Of a stretch of DNA of 64,000 nt, positions 11,040 through 23,093 are shown piece by piece. This stretch comes from Symsagittifera roscoffensis (Eukaryota; Xenacoelomorpha; Acoela; Convolutidae): assembly GCF_963678635.1 (NCBI RefSeq), contig NW_026971105.1, positions 186,001-250,000 on the forward strand, written 5' to 3'. The translations under genes and the position numbers were made by a program. Below the pieces are notes generated by a model that had not been told where the DNA came from, did no database searches, and saw only the letters and a list, made by a program, of their open reading frames with translations. How positions within the stretch are numbered: the first letter of the stretch is position 1; each line of letters opens with the position of its first letter.

Positions 11040-11650
11040 TTTTAAGTCCGGAGAGTCCCAATTTTAGGGAACCCTCCGAGCAGCAGAATTTTTTTAAAAT
11101 TAACTTTTTATCCTACTGGGAAGGTTCACCGAGTCGGCCAACCAGTCTTAAGTAAGTTAGATTGCAAGCGGAGGCTTTACAGCGGTGAAAGTATCTTTTT
11201 TCGTGATTTTTGGGGAACCCTCCGAAGCAACCCTCCGGAGTCAGCTAAGTCCCTTAGCAACCCTCCTTGGCAGAAATTTTTCACGCAACCCTCCGAGACA
11301 ATAAAAACCCCAGAGTGAAATTAGCTTGTTTTTACTCTTTTTGGAAGGAGCTCGAGACCACTTTAAGCGAAACTTGAAAAACTTTGATGGATTTTGAGAG
11401 AACCCTCCTAAATAACCCTCCGGAGTGACGTAAACCTCTTATTGACCCTACTCTTAGTGATTTACACCCTCCAAAGCAACTTAGGTGTTTAAGGTATCCT
11501 CCGAGGTAAACCTTCGAGATAACCCCCCAGAGTAAGCTAAGTGTCTTAACAACCCTCCGAAGTAACCCTCCAGAGTGACTTAAGCCCTTCAGCAACCCTC
11601 CTTAGTGAAAATTTGGAAGTACCCTCCGGGACAACTGAAACATCTTAGAT
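11040..11650 (+). repeat. CCCTCCG motif cluster, unit A
   Basis: Roughly fifteen copies of ACCCTCCGA/ACCCTCCGG and close variants lie in about 600 bp, often paired as AACCCTCCGAAGTAACCC then CTCCGGAGTGACTTAAG. Equivalent clusters occur at about 14060-14500, 16480-17010, 19200-19770 and 20120-20690. Dense, evenly spaced short motifs in a leader or LTR suggest protein-binding sites or a packaging/RNA element; the function is inferred. Confidence 0.65.
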
Positions 11651-11802
11651 ATCCTTTCGAGGTCTAAATATCCTTTCGAGACGTGTATTTTGGCGAATAT
11701 TGGCCCAGTTGACCCGGAGAATTGCGATTAACTTTAGATTCTAAATCGGGTTCATCAAAAAAAAAACCAAACAACATTTTTTGATTGTGATTTTGGTTGC
11801 AG

Positions 11803-12051
11803 GTTGCCTTGAGCTACTTGAAAGGAAGGCCCGGGCAATCCGCGAACACATAAAAGAAGACCTCGGTGAGTCTATTAGACAAGACACACTCACTTGAGAA
11901 GACAAAGTAGTTCCCTACTCTCGTGCACTTGGAGCTGTCCGGGTGTGGGAGAGCTTTTGCTTAGACTTTAGATATTTTAGATCAAGAGGTTGCCTTGAGC
12001 TACGTAGTAGGACAGCTCGGGCAATCGCAGGACATACAAAAGAAGACCTCG
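11803..12051 (+). other. Twin 63-nt exon-like modules in leader (unit A)
   Basis: Two related 63-nt segments (11803-11865 and 11989-12051) both begin GTTGCCTTGAGCTA and end at a consensus 5' splice site (CTCG|GTGAGT). The first is preceded by TTGGTTGCAG, a good acceptor. Both are open in the same relative frame and read on into a short conserved tail ending in TGA (ARAIREHIKEDLGES in the first). Copies occur in all four units, with mostly conservative differences. They may be alternative leader exons or an upstream ORF; treated here as part of a fossil element. Confidence 0.45.
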
Positions 12052-13105
12052 GTGAGTGTATTAGACAAGACACACTCACTTGAGAAGACAGTGTCCTGGG
12101 CTCCGTTCTTTTGGAGTGTTCGAATATAGGGAAGTATTTTTCTTTAAGACTACGTTTTACTTTTCTCTTACTGAAGCCATCACTGCTTTTTTTAAGAAAA
12201 TTTTTTTGATTTTGTACAAAGAAGTGATTTGACACGTCTGTAGCGGTAAAGTGATACTTAAGAAACGGTCGCTGTCACCTATAGTGTATTCTTATCTGGT
12301 TATCAATTGTTTTTTGTTATAATATCTTGTAGAATTTTCTGATACTATTACACTAGGTGGTAGAGTGGAATTAGTAATAAATAAACACGGTGTGTAACTT
12401 TAGCTGAGTCATTAATAGTATCTCTACGAGATTGAAGGGATATTTTTGATATTGAAGGAGTTGATTATGCAGGCCTAGGCAAGTTTTTTTAAATTTATTT
12501 TTGAAGCTTGTGCATTGCCGTCAAAAGAAAGATTAATCACGAAACATGCAGCGTAGAGACTCGCTAGGAGAGTTAACTAAGATTCTTAGGCTGAGCACGG
12601 GAAGCACGCGGAGATTTAGATCACGGCGTAGCCAATCGTCGGTTAGTAGCATCACGGACGTTTTTGCTGAACCACTTCGGCTCGGGTGTACAGGGGCATC
12701 AAGCTATGTTGAAGTTTGAAAAGAGACGTCAGAGAGATGACGAAGTCAAAAACAAGTTTTTGGATGACCTCGAGTTACTCAGAAGGAGAAGCAACCCTGA
12801 CGAGAGGATATTCGAGCTAAACTTGACTATTGCCTCAAAATTCATGGATGGAGTAAAAAATGATGAGCTAAAAACCATGTGAGCCAAAGAATTCACCCTA
12901 TCGCTGGATCAAACGCCCAGGCCCGATGATTTGCTCATGAAATCGCGTGAATACTTGCTCGTAAAAGCAAGAGCGCAAACCGATACAGCAATTACGGCAA
13001 TTTCAGTGGAACCAATACTGGCGCGAATCCCAGTTGGTATAGACCTCGTGATGACATGGACAAGAGGAGGTCAAGTGCAATTAAAGACTGCTAATAGCTT
13101 TTTGT

Positions 13106-15984
13106 CCTTATTATATATTACTTATATCCCATTTAGACCCGAGAAACACCCCAATTTTGTCGAAAATCAATGGTTTTTGGCCAAACTGTTAACCCCAGAA
13201 ATTTTGGATATCCGAGCTTGTCCGAACAGCAAAAAGCTTCTGCGCAGTGAGCTACTAGGTAGTTCGACCCCTAACCAAAAAAAAAACGCGCGGAAAAAGA
13301 CTTAGTAGAATTTGGCGAAAATAAATTTTTTTCGCTCAAATTTTTTTTGTATTTTTCCGAATTTCGTCAATATATTATTGAGAGTCGAGTTTTTGAGTAG
13401 TTGGATGAACAATTTTTTGTTAGGAGCGTGCTAGCACAACGTGCTAGGCTGCAAGGGCAATTTTTGAGTATGCCTCCGAATATTTCCGTGGATAGAGCTA
13501 GAGACTTAAATATTGGAAAAGGAAGGAATCAGGAGGTCCAAATTTGATAGTTTTTGACCAAATTTTTGTTTCCTAGCCAATTTTGGTCCGGTTTTTTGCA
13601 GTTTTTCAGTGCCGTACAGGGTTTTTGCGCTCATTTCAAACTTTTTTAAGCACGTTAAGTATGGATTGCGGAAAACGTATCTGATAACCTATATAGGATG
13701 TGAAAAAAGGCCAACTTAACGAACGCGTTTTTGGTGATTTCTCAATGACTAGCCAACTGATCGGAAAAATTTTGGTACCATAAGCCGATGTTTTGATCAC
13801 TTTCCCGAACCGCACTTGTGTTTGGGTAGATAACTTCAGACTCAAGTTATCTACCCAAGTTATTTTTCAAGAAAAATTTTTTTTAATTTGTTAGTTCGCA
13901 GAGTCCAAATTTTAGGGAACTTCCGAGCGGCAGAAATTTTTATAAAATCACCTTTTCATCCTACTGGGAACGTTGACCGAGTCGGGCAACCCAATCCTAA
14001 GTAAATTAGACTGCAATCGGAAGCTTTACAGCGGTGAAAGTATCTGTTATTGTGATTTTTGGTGAACCCTCCGAAGCAACCATCCGGAGTCAGCTAAGCC
14101 CCTAGCAAACCTCGGTAGCAGAAACTTTTCACGCAACACTCCGAGACAATATAAAAAAACCAGAATGAATTTAGCTTGTTTTGGCTCTTTTTGGAAGTAG
14201 CAGGAGACCACATTAGGCAAAATTTGAAAAACTTTGCGGGATTTTGAGGGAACCCTCCGAAGTAACCCTCCGGAGTGACTTAAGCCTCTTATTGACCCTC
14301 CTAGTTAATTAAGGGGGACCCTCCGAAGCAATTTAGGTGTTTAAGGTACCCTCCGAGGTAAATCTCCGAGGTAACCCTCCAGAGTAAGCTAAGCGTCCTA
14401 AAAACCCTCCGAAGTAACCTTCCAGGGTGACTTAAGCCCTTTAACAACCCTCCTTAGTGAAAATTTGGAAGTACCCTCCGCGACAATTAAAACATCCTTA
14501 GATTCCTTTTGAGGTCTAACGAGAAGGTCGACTACTCACAATTTTGGAGAATAGTGGCCCAGTTGACCCGGAGAACTGCGATTAACTTTAGACTCTAAAT
14601 CGGGTTCATCAAAAGTATCCGAACAAATTTTTTTTTGGTTGTGATTTTGGTTGTGTGGTGGCCTTGAGCTACTTGAAAGGAAGGCTCGGGCGATCCGGGA
14701 ACACTTAAAAGAAGACCTCGGTGAGTCTATTAAACGAGAAACATTCACTTGAGAAGACTAAGTAGTTCCCTACTCTCGTACACTTGGAGCTGTCCGGGTG
14801 TGGGAGAGCTTTTGCTTAGACTCTAGAGATTTTTGATCGAGAGGTTGCTTTGAGCTACGTAGTAGGACAGCTCGAGCAATCGCAGGACATACAAAAGAAT
14901 ACCTCGGTGAGTGTATTAGACAAGACAAACTCACTTGAGTAGACAGTGTCCTGGGCTTCGTTCTTTTGGAGTTTTCCAATCTAGGGAAGTCTTTTTCTTT
15001 AAGACTACGTTTTAGTTTTCTCTTACTGAAGCCATCACTGCTTTTTTATGAAAATTTTTTTGATTTTGTACAAAGCAGTGATTTGACACGTCTGTAGCGG
15101 TAAAGTGATACTGACGAAAAAATCGCTTTCACCCATAGGGTATTCTTATCTGGTTATCAATTGTTTTTTGTGTGTTAGTTATAATATTAGTTATAATACT
15201 AATAGAAATTTTGTGATAGTGTTATACTAGGTGATAGAGTAGAATTAGTAATGATTGAACACGGTGTGTAACTTTAGCTGAGTCACTAAAAGCATCTCTA
15301 AAAGATTGAAGGGATAATTTTGATATTGAAGGAGTTGAGTATGCAGGCTTAGGCAAGTTTTTCTCAAGTTTATTTTTGGAGCTTGTGCATTGCCGTCAAA
15401 AGAAATTTTTTATCATGAAACATGCAGCGTAGAGACTCGCCAGGAGAATTAACTAAAATCCCCAAGCTGAGCACGGGAAGTACGCGGAGGTTTAGATCAC
15501 GGCGTAGCCAACCCTCGATTAGTAGCATCACGGACGTTTTTGCTGGTGAAGCAGCAAGTGAAGGTAGTAGTGATTTTTCAGTGAGCGGAATGAAACTAAG
15601 AAGTGAGAAGAATCGAGATGGTGATGATGAAGAGGACGCCAAGGCCGGAGCGGCTAACGTGAAGACAACTGATCCATTCGAGGAAGGGGAGCAGACACTA
15701 ATCCGACTTGACCACCACTATCGCGAGGACCCCGAAGAGCCTGGCGAGGAACCTGAGTGGGAAGAAACCGGGGAAACTCAAGAGCCCTCGGAGCGTTCCG
15801 AGGTAGGAATACGAGAGGAACTGTTGTTTAAGGGGACGTCTAAATCAGAGACCAAAGGCAATAGTCGGAGAAAGGAACAATCCTCTCTAGTCAAGCAGGG
15901 CAAGAATGCGATGATGTCGAGCATAAGTCTAAGAGAAGAGCTACCAAGTTCAAAAGCGAAAAGAAGCTTCAAGACGATGTGCGG
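13106..15984 (+). mobile_element. Retroelement leader/LTR-gag unit B
   Basis: This unit has the same layout as unit A: opening block, CCCTCCG cluster (about 14060-14500), twin exon-like modules (about 14660 and 14845), then gag from ATG 15422. Unlike A it carries the longer gag N-terminus. It pairs with unit D (21614) as A pairs with C. Broken. Confidence 0.75.
15422..15984 (+). pseudogene. Gag N-terminal region, unit B
   Basis: It begins MQRRDSPGELTKIPKLS. An arginine/serine-rich start is followed by acidic, low-complexity sequence rich in E, D, P and R. This is a disordered N-terminal extension of a gag-type protein and has close copies at 12546, 17903 and 21614. It passes into the next unit's leader sequence at about 15985, so only the N-terminal part is present. 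A fossil fragment. Confidence 0.6.
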
Positions 15985-18466
15985 TTTTTTTTTAATTTTC
16001 CGAATTTCGTCAATATGATTTGAGAATCAAGTTTTTGAGTTTTTAGAGTTAGAGCGATAAACTTTTTTGAGCGGCCATTTTTGAGTAACCCTCCGAATAA
16101 CTCCGTGGATAGACTTAGAGACTTGAAGATTTGAAAAGGAAGGAATCAGGGGGTCCAAACTTGATAGTTTATTGGCCAAATTTTTTGTTTCCTAGCCTGT
16201 TTTGGTCCGGTTTTTTCCAGTGCCGTACAGGGATTCTACGCTCATTTCAAACTTTTTAAGCACTTTAAGTAAGAATTGCGGAAAAAGTCCCTGAGAACCT
16301 ATATAGATGGTGAAAAAAGGTCAACTTGACGAACGCGTTTTTGGTGATTTCTCAAAGACTAGCTAACTGATCGGAAAAATTTTAGTACCATAAGTCGATG
16401 TTTTTAACAATATTCCTGGACCGCAATCGTTTTAAGGTTGATAATTCAGGAAATAAAATTTTTAAGTCCGGAGGGTCCCAGTTTTAGGGAACCCTCCGAG
16501 CAGCAGAAATTTTTACAAAATCACCTTTTTATCCTACTGGGAAGGTTGACCGAGTCGGCCAGCCCAGTCTTAAGTAAGTTAGATTGCAAGCGGAGGTTTT
16601 ACAGCGGTGAAAATATCTGCTTTTGTGATTTTTGGGGAACCCTCCGAAGCAACCCTCCAGGGTCAGCTAAGCCTCTTAGCAACCCTCATTAGCAGAAAAT
16701 TTTCACGCAACCCTCCGAGACATTAAAAAACCCCAGAGTGAATTTAGCTTGTTTTGACTCTTTTTGGAAGTAGCTTGAGACCACTTTAAGCGAAACTTGA
16801 AAAACTTGGAAATTTGAGGGAACCCTCTTAAGTAACCCTCCGGAGTGACTTAAGCCTCTTATTGACCCTCTTAGTGATTTGGACTCTCCAAAGCAACTTA
16901 GGTGTTTAAGGTACCCTCCGAGGTAAACCTCCGAGATAACCCTCCAGAGTGACCTAAGCCCTTTAACAACCCTCCTTAGTGAAAATTTGGAAGTACCCTC
17001 CGGGACAACTGAAACATCCTTAGATATGCTTTCGAGGTCTAAATAGAAGATCGACTACTCACGAGACATGTATTTTGGAGAATAGTGGCCCAGTTGACCC
17101 GGAGAATTGAGATTAACTTTAGATTCTAAATCGGGTTCATCAAAAAAACCCAAACAACATTTTTTTGATTGTTATTTTGGTTGTGTGGTTGCCTTGAGCT
17201 ACTTGAAAGGAAGGCCCGGGCAATCCGCGAACACATAAAAGAAGACCTCGGTGAGTCTATTAGACAAGACTCACTCACTTGTGAAGACAAAGTAGTTCCC
17301 TACTCTCGTACACTTGGAGCTGTCCGGGTGTGGGAGAGGTTTCCTTGAGCTACGTAGTAGGACAGCTCGGGCAATCAGAGGACATACAAAAGAAGACATC
17401 GGTGAGTGTATTAGACAAGACACACTTACTTGAGAAGACAGTGTCCTGGGCTTCGTTTTTTTGGAGTGTTTCAATCTAGGAAAGTCTTTTTCTTTAAGAC
17501 TACGTTTTACTTTTCTCTTACTGAAGCCATCACTAATTTTTTAAGAAAACTTTTTGATTTTACACGAAGCAGTGATTTGATACGTCTGTAGCGGTAAAGT
17601 GATACTTAAGAAAAGATCGCTGTTACCTATAGTGTATTCTTATCTGGTTATCAATTGTTTTTTGTGTGTTAGTTATAATACCTTGTAAATTTTTGTGATA
17701 CTGTTATACTAGGTGATAGAGTGGAATTAGTAAAAAATAAACACGGTGTGTACCTTTAGCTGAATCATCAATAGTATCTCTAAGAGATTGAAGGGATATT
17801 TCGATATTGAAGGAGTTGATTATGCAGGCCTAGGCAAGTTTTTTTAATTTTTTTTTTGGAGCTTGTGCATTGCCGTCAAAAGAAAGTTTTTAATCACAAA
17901 ACATGCAGCGTAGAGACTCGCTAGGAGAGTTAACTAAGCTTCCCAGGCTGAGCACGGGAACCACTCGGAGATTTAGATCACAGCGTAGCCAATCCTCGGT
18001 TAGTAGCATCACGGACGTTTTTGCTGAACCACTTCGGCTCGGGTGAACAGGGGCATCAAGCTATGTTGAAGTTTGAACAGAGGCGTCAAAGAGATGACGA
18101 AGTCAAATACAAGTTTTTGGATGACCTCGAGTTACTCGAGAAGGAGAAGCAACCCTAACGAGAGGATATTTGAGCGAAACTTGACTTTTGCCTCAAAATT
18201 CATGAATGGAGTAAAAAGTGATGAGCTTAAAACCATGTGAGCCAAACAATTCACCCTATCGCTGGATCAAATGTCCACGCCCGATGATTTGCTCATGAAG
18301 TCGCGTGAATACTCGCTCATAAAAGCAAGAGCGCAAATCGATACAGCAATTACGTCAACTTCAGTGGAACAAATACTGGTGCGAATCCCAGTTGGTATAG
18401 ACCTCGTGATGACATGGACAAGAGGAGGTCAAGTGCAATTAAAGACTGCTAATAGTTTATTGTCCT
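15985..18466 (+). mobile_element. Retroelement leader/LTR-gag unit C
   Basis: This unit starts part-way into the leader (it lacks the CCCATTTAGAC opening block) and then follows the common layout: CCCTCCG cluster about 16480-17010, exon-like modules about 17188 and 17340, gag ATG 17903 and a shortened gag as in unit A. The shared shortened gag in A and C, and the shared long form in B and D, point to amplification of an A+B dimer. Confidence 0.7.
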
Positions 18467-19059
18467 TATTATAGATTACTTATATCCCATTTAGACCCGA
18501 GAAACACCCCAATTTTGTCGAAAATTAATGGTTTTCGACCAAACTGTTAACCTCAGAAATTTGGGAAAAAGCTTCTGCGCAGTGAGCTACTAGGTTTTTT
18601 GACCCCCTAACTAAAGAAAACACGCGGAAAAAGACTTAGTATAATTTGGCGAAAATTAAAATTTTTCGCTCAAATTTTTTTGTAATTTTCGATTTTCGTC
18701 AATATATTATTGAGAATCGAGTTTTTGAGAGTTTGGATAAATATTATTTCATTAGGAGCGTGCTAGTACAACGTGCAAGGCTGCAAGGGCAATTTTTGTG
18801 TAAACATCCGAATAAATCCGTCGATAGAGTTAGAGACTTAAATATTGGAAAAGGAAGGAATCAGGAGGTCCAAATTTGATAGTTTTTGGCTAATTTTTTT
18901 TGTTTCCTAGCCAATTTTGGGCCAGTTTTTTGCAATATTCCAGTGCCGTACAGGGTTTCTACGCTACTTCAAATTTTCTTAGGCACTTTAGGTAAGGATT
19001 GCGGAAAAAGTATCTGAGAACCTATATAGGATGTGAAAAAAGGGCAACTTAACAAACGC

Positions 19060-20899
19060 GTTTTTGCTGATTTCTCAATGACTAGCCAACTGATAAGTCG
19101 ATGTTTTGATCACTTTCCTGGACCGCACTTGTATTTGGGTAGATAACTTCAGAAAAGAAAACTTTTTTGAAAATTGTTAGTTCAGAGAACTCAAATTTTA
19201 GGGAACCCTCCGAGCCTCAGAAATTTTTATAAAATCACCTTTGATCCTACTGGGAAGGTTGACCGAGTCGGCCAACCCAGTCTCAAGTAAATAAGACTGC
19301 AATCGGAAGCTTTACAGCAGTGAAAGTATCTGTTTTCGTGATTTTTGGTGAACGCTCCGAAGCAACCATCCGGAGTCAGCTAAGCCCCTAGCAACCCTCG
19401 GTAGCAGAAGTTTTTCACGCAACACTCCGAGACAATTAAAAAAAAACCCAGAGTGAATTCAGTTTGTTTTGACTCTTTTTGGAAGTAGCTGGAGACCCCA
19501 TTAGGCAAAATTTGAAAAACTTTGAGGGATTTTGAGGGAACCCTCCGAAGTAACCCTCCGGAGTGATCTAAGCCTCTTATTGACCCTCTTAGTGAATTAA
19601 GGGGGACCCTCCGAAGCAATTTAGGTGTTTAAGGTACCCTCCGAGGTAACCCTCCAGAGTAAGCTAAGCGTCTTAAAAACCCTCCGAAATAACCTTCCAG
19701 AGTGACTTAAGCCCTTTAACAACCCTCCTTATTGAAAATTTGGAAGTACCCTCCGGGACAATTAAAACATCCTTAGATATCCTTTTGAGCTCTAACGAGA
19801 AGGTCGACTACTCACCATTTTGGAGAATATTGGCTCAGGTGACCCGGAGAATTGGGATTAACTTTAGATTCTAAATCGCGTTCATCAAAAGTATCCGAAC
19901 AAAATTTTTTTTGATTGTGCCTTTGGTTGTGTGGTGGCCTTGAGCTACTTGAGCCTTGGCCTTGAGCTACTTGAGCTAACGCGTTTTTGCTGATTTCTCA
20001 ATGACTAGCCAACTGATAAGTCGATGTTTTGATCACTTTCCTGGACCGCACTTGTATTTGGGTAGATAACTTCAGAAAAGAAAACTTTTTTGAAAATTGT
20101 TAGTTCGGAGAACTCAAATTTTAGGGAACCCTCCGAGCCTCAGAAATTTTTATAAAATCACCTTTGATCCTACTGGGAAGGTTGACCGAGTCGGCCAACC
20201 CAGTCTCAAGTAAATAAGACTGCAATCGGAAGCTTTACAGCAGTGAAAGTATCTGTTTTCGTGATTTTCGGTGAACGCTCCGAAGCAACCATCCGGAGTC
20301 AGCTAAGCCCCTAGCAACCCTCGGTAGCAGAAATTTTTCACGCAACACTCCGAGACAATTAAAAAAAACCCAGAGTGAATTCAGTTTGTTTTGACTCTTT
20401 TTGGAAGTAGCTGGAGACCCCATTAGGCAAAATTTGAAAAACTTTGAGGGATTTTGAGGGAACCCTCCGAAGTAACCCTCCGGAGTGATCTAAGCCTCTT
20501 GTTGACCCTCTTAGTGAATTAAGGGGGACCCTCCGAAGCAATTTAGGTGTTTAAGGTACCCTCCGAGGTAACCCTCCAGAGTAAGCTAAGCGTCTTAAAA
20601 ACCCTCCGAAATAACCTTCCAGAGTGACTTAAGCCCTTTAACAACCCTCCTTATTGAAAATTTGGAAGTACCCTCCGGGACAATTAAAACATCCTTAGAT
20701 ATCCTTTTGAGCTCTAACGAGAAGGTCGACTACTCACCATTTTGGAGAATATTGGCCCAGGTGACCCGGAGAATTGGGATTAACTTTAGATTCTAAATCG
20801 CGTTCATCAAAAGTATCCGAACAAAATTTTTTTTGATTGTGCCTTTGGTTGTGTGGTGGCCTTGAGCTACTTGAAAAGAAGGCTCGGGCAATCCAGGAA
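19060..20899 (+). repeat. 920-bp direct tandem duplication inside unit D
   Basis: 19060-19979 and 19980-20899 are nearly identical, differing at only a handful of sites that I can see. This is the youngest duplication in the array. The junction lies in the exon-like module (CTTGAGCTACTTGAGC). Confidence 0.85.
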
Positions 20900-21613
20900 C
20901 AAATAAAAGAAGACCTCGGTGAGTCTATTAGACAAGACACGCTCACTTGAGAAGACAAAGTAATTCCCTACTCTCGTACACTTGGAGCTGTCCGGATGTG
21001 GGAGAGCTTTTGCTTAGACTCTAGAGATTTTTGATCAGAGGTTGCCTTGAGCTTTGTAGTAGGACAGATCGAGCAATCGCAGGACATACAAAAGAATATC
21101 TCGGTGAGTGTATTAGACAAGACAAACTCACTTGACAATACAGTGTCCTGGTCTTCGTTCTTTAGGAGTGTTCCAATCTAGGGATGTCTTTTTCTTTAAG
21201 ACTAAGTTTTTTCTAATCTGTTACTGAAGCCATCACTGCTCTTTTATGAAAAATTGTTTGATTTTAAACGAAGCAGTGACTTAATACGTCTGTAGCGGTA
21301 AAGTGATACTGAAGAAAAAATCGCTGTCACCTATAGGGTATTCTTTTTATCTGTTTATCAATTGTTTTTTTGTGTGTTAGTTATAATATCTTGTGAAATT
21401 TTGAGATAGTGCTACACTAGGTGATAGAGTGGAATTAGTAATGATTAAACACGGAGTGTAACTTTAGCTGAGTCACTAATAGCATCTCTAAGAGATTGAA
21501 GGGATATTTTTGATATTGAAGGAGTTGAGTATGCAGGCTTAGGCAAGTTTTTTTTTAAGTTTATTTTTGGAGCTTGTGCATTGCCGTCAAAAGAAAGTTT
21601 TTACTCACGAAAC

Positions 21614-22910
21614 ATGCAGCGTAGAGACTCGCCAGGAGAATTAACTAAAATCCCCAGGCTGAGCACGGGAAGCACGCGGAGGTTTAGATCACGGCGTAGC
21701 CAACCCTCGATTAGTAGAATCACGGACGTTTTTGCTGGTGAAGCAGCAAGTGAAGGTCATAGTGATCTTTCAGTGAGCGGAATGAAACTAAGAAGTGAGA
21801 AGAATCGAGATGGTGATGATGAACGGGACGCCGAGGCCGGAGCGGCTAACGTGAAGACAACTGATCCCTTCAAGGAAAGGGAGCAGACACTAATCCGACC
21901 CGACCACCACCATCGCGAGGACCCCGAAGAGCCTGGCGAGGAACCTGAGCGGGAAGAAACCGGAAAAACTCAAGAGCCCTCGGAGCGTTCCGAGGTAGGA
22001 ATTCGAGAGGAACTGTTGTTTAAGGGGACGTCTAAATCAGATACCAAAGGCAATAGTCGGAGAAAGGAACAATCCTCTCTAGTCAAGCATGGCAAGAATG
22101 CGATGATGTCGAGCATAAGTCTAAGAGAAGAGCTACCAAGTTCAAAAGCGAAAAAAAAAGCTTCAAGACGATGTGCGATGAGCGCATGACGTGGCTCCGA
22201 ACTGTTGGATTGTCCTCTGGATATGACGGTACGGGGCTGATGCACTCGGTCTTGGACTTCACACCTAGCCCGAGACTGGAGAGGAGCAAGAAAGCGTTGT
22301 CTGACTCGCCAACTAGACCAATGTCAGATTGGATAACAGTGGGAGCATCGTCGTCATACGACAGGCTGATGATGTCGATGGGCACACAGAAGGGTGCTGC
22401 ATCGTCAAGTTTCCAGCTGCAACCTCAATTGACGTCATCGTCCCTGGGTCTTACTCCAGTGCTGGGAATGGCTAGCGACTTGATGTCATGTTTGCCGGTG
22501 TAATGACAGGCCTTCAAGAACTACGACACGATTTGACCAAGAGGTTGGATCGAGTCGAAGGAAGGGCTCAAAAGGCCATGAAAGATTGAGAGACGAGCTG
22601 ACAGATGTGAAGTCACAAGCCAGAAGTGATCATGCCCAGCTGATTCGGGACACCGATCAGTGCCTGGCAGAAAGCTTGGCGCTGGCAAACAAGGAGTCAC
22701 AAGAAAGAGACATTAAGATGACAAGAGAGATTGTGCGGTACCTACGCTCATACTATGACTAGTCCGGAGAAAAGGTTAGATGCCAAGACTGACCTTAGGA
22801 TGCGGAAGCTTGATGAGATCTTGAGCAATGGCTCCATGATACATAACATGTTATCTAACCCTTTTTCTCCCTCTCAAGAAGTCCAACAAGGATTGAAAAT
22901 TAAATACTGC
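21614..22910 (+). pseudogene. Gag region, N-terminal and coiled-coil part
   Basis: It starts MQRRDSPGELTKIPRLS and goes on through an acidic low-complexity domain. The region to about 22500 is serine/threonine-rich, and 22545-22740 reads as charged coiled-coil-type sequence in short stretches. Such N-terminal extensions before the zinc knuckle are seen in large invertebrate Ty3/gypsy elements. Broken fossil. Confidence 0.55.
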
Positions 22911-23093
22911 ACGATATAACAAATGAAGTTTTAGTGCTCCGAAGGATTGACTGAATTAGAAAGAATGATATAATTCCTAACTCCGGCGGATTATAATCCC
23001 TAGTTATAAATAGGTAAACTCTAACTGCGCTGAAACGAAATACTAGTACGAATATAAATGACTAAATGCGAGTTTTCAAGTTTTTGATTGAGT

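Larger units (their letters stand above)
10285..13105 (+). mobile_element. Retroelement leader/LTR-gag unit A
   Basis: This is the first of four related units. In order it holds a conserved opening block (CCCATTTAGACTCGAGAAAC), AT-rich middle sequence, a CCCTCCG-motif cluster (about 11040-11650), two exon-like 63-nt modules (11803-11865, 11989-12051), an AATAAA-containing stretch (about 12375), and the gag start at ATG 12546. The gag portion is shortened: the N-terminal region passes straight into the part around 12700-13090, a structure shared with unit C. It is a broken fossil belonging to the same family as the + strand element at 29111-36650. Confidence 0.75.
18467..22910 (+). mobile_element. 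Retroelement leader/LTR-gag unit D, 5' part of + element
   Basis: This unit has the opening block at about 18480, CCCTCCG clusters (19200-19770 and 20120-20690), exon-like modules (about 20855 and 21040) and gag from ATG 21614. It includes an internal direct duplication of about 920 bp. Gag continues through a coiled-coil-like charged region to about 22900, where the minus-strand element is inserted; gag-type sequence resumes near 29150. It is probably the true 5' part of the element that continues to 36650. Broken. Confidence 0.7.

Noticed and set aside
11332-12235. Minus-strand open frames across the leader units (for example 11332-11595, 11915-12235, and copies at 14536, 17271, 19380, 20359)
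   Set aside because: They are reverse-strand shadows of the CCCTCCG clusters and exon-like modules; low complexity and no domain. They repeat only because the unit repeats.
15370-15972. Serine-rich minus-strand frames opposite gag (15370-15642, 15778-15972, 21970-22385)
   Set aside because: They are antisense shadows of the arginine/glutamate-rich gag N-terminus.
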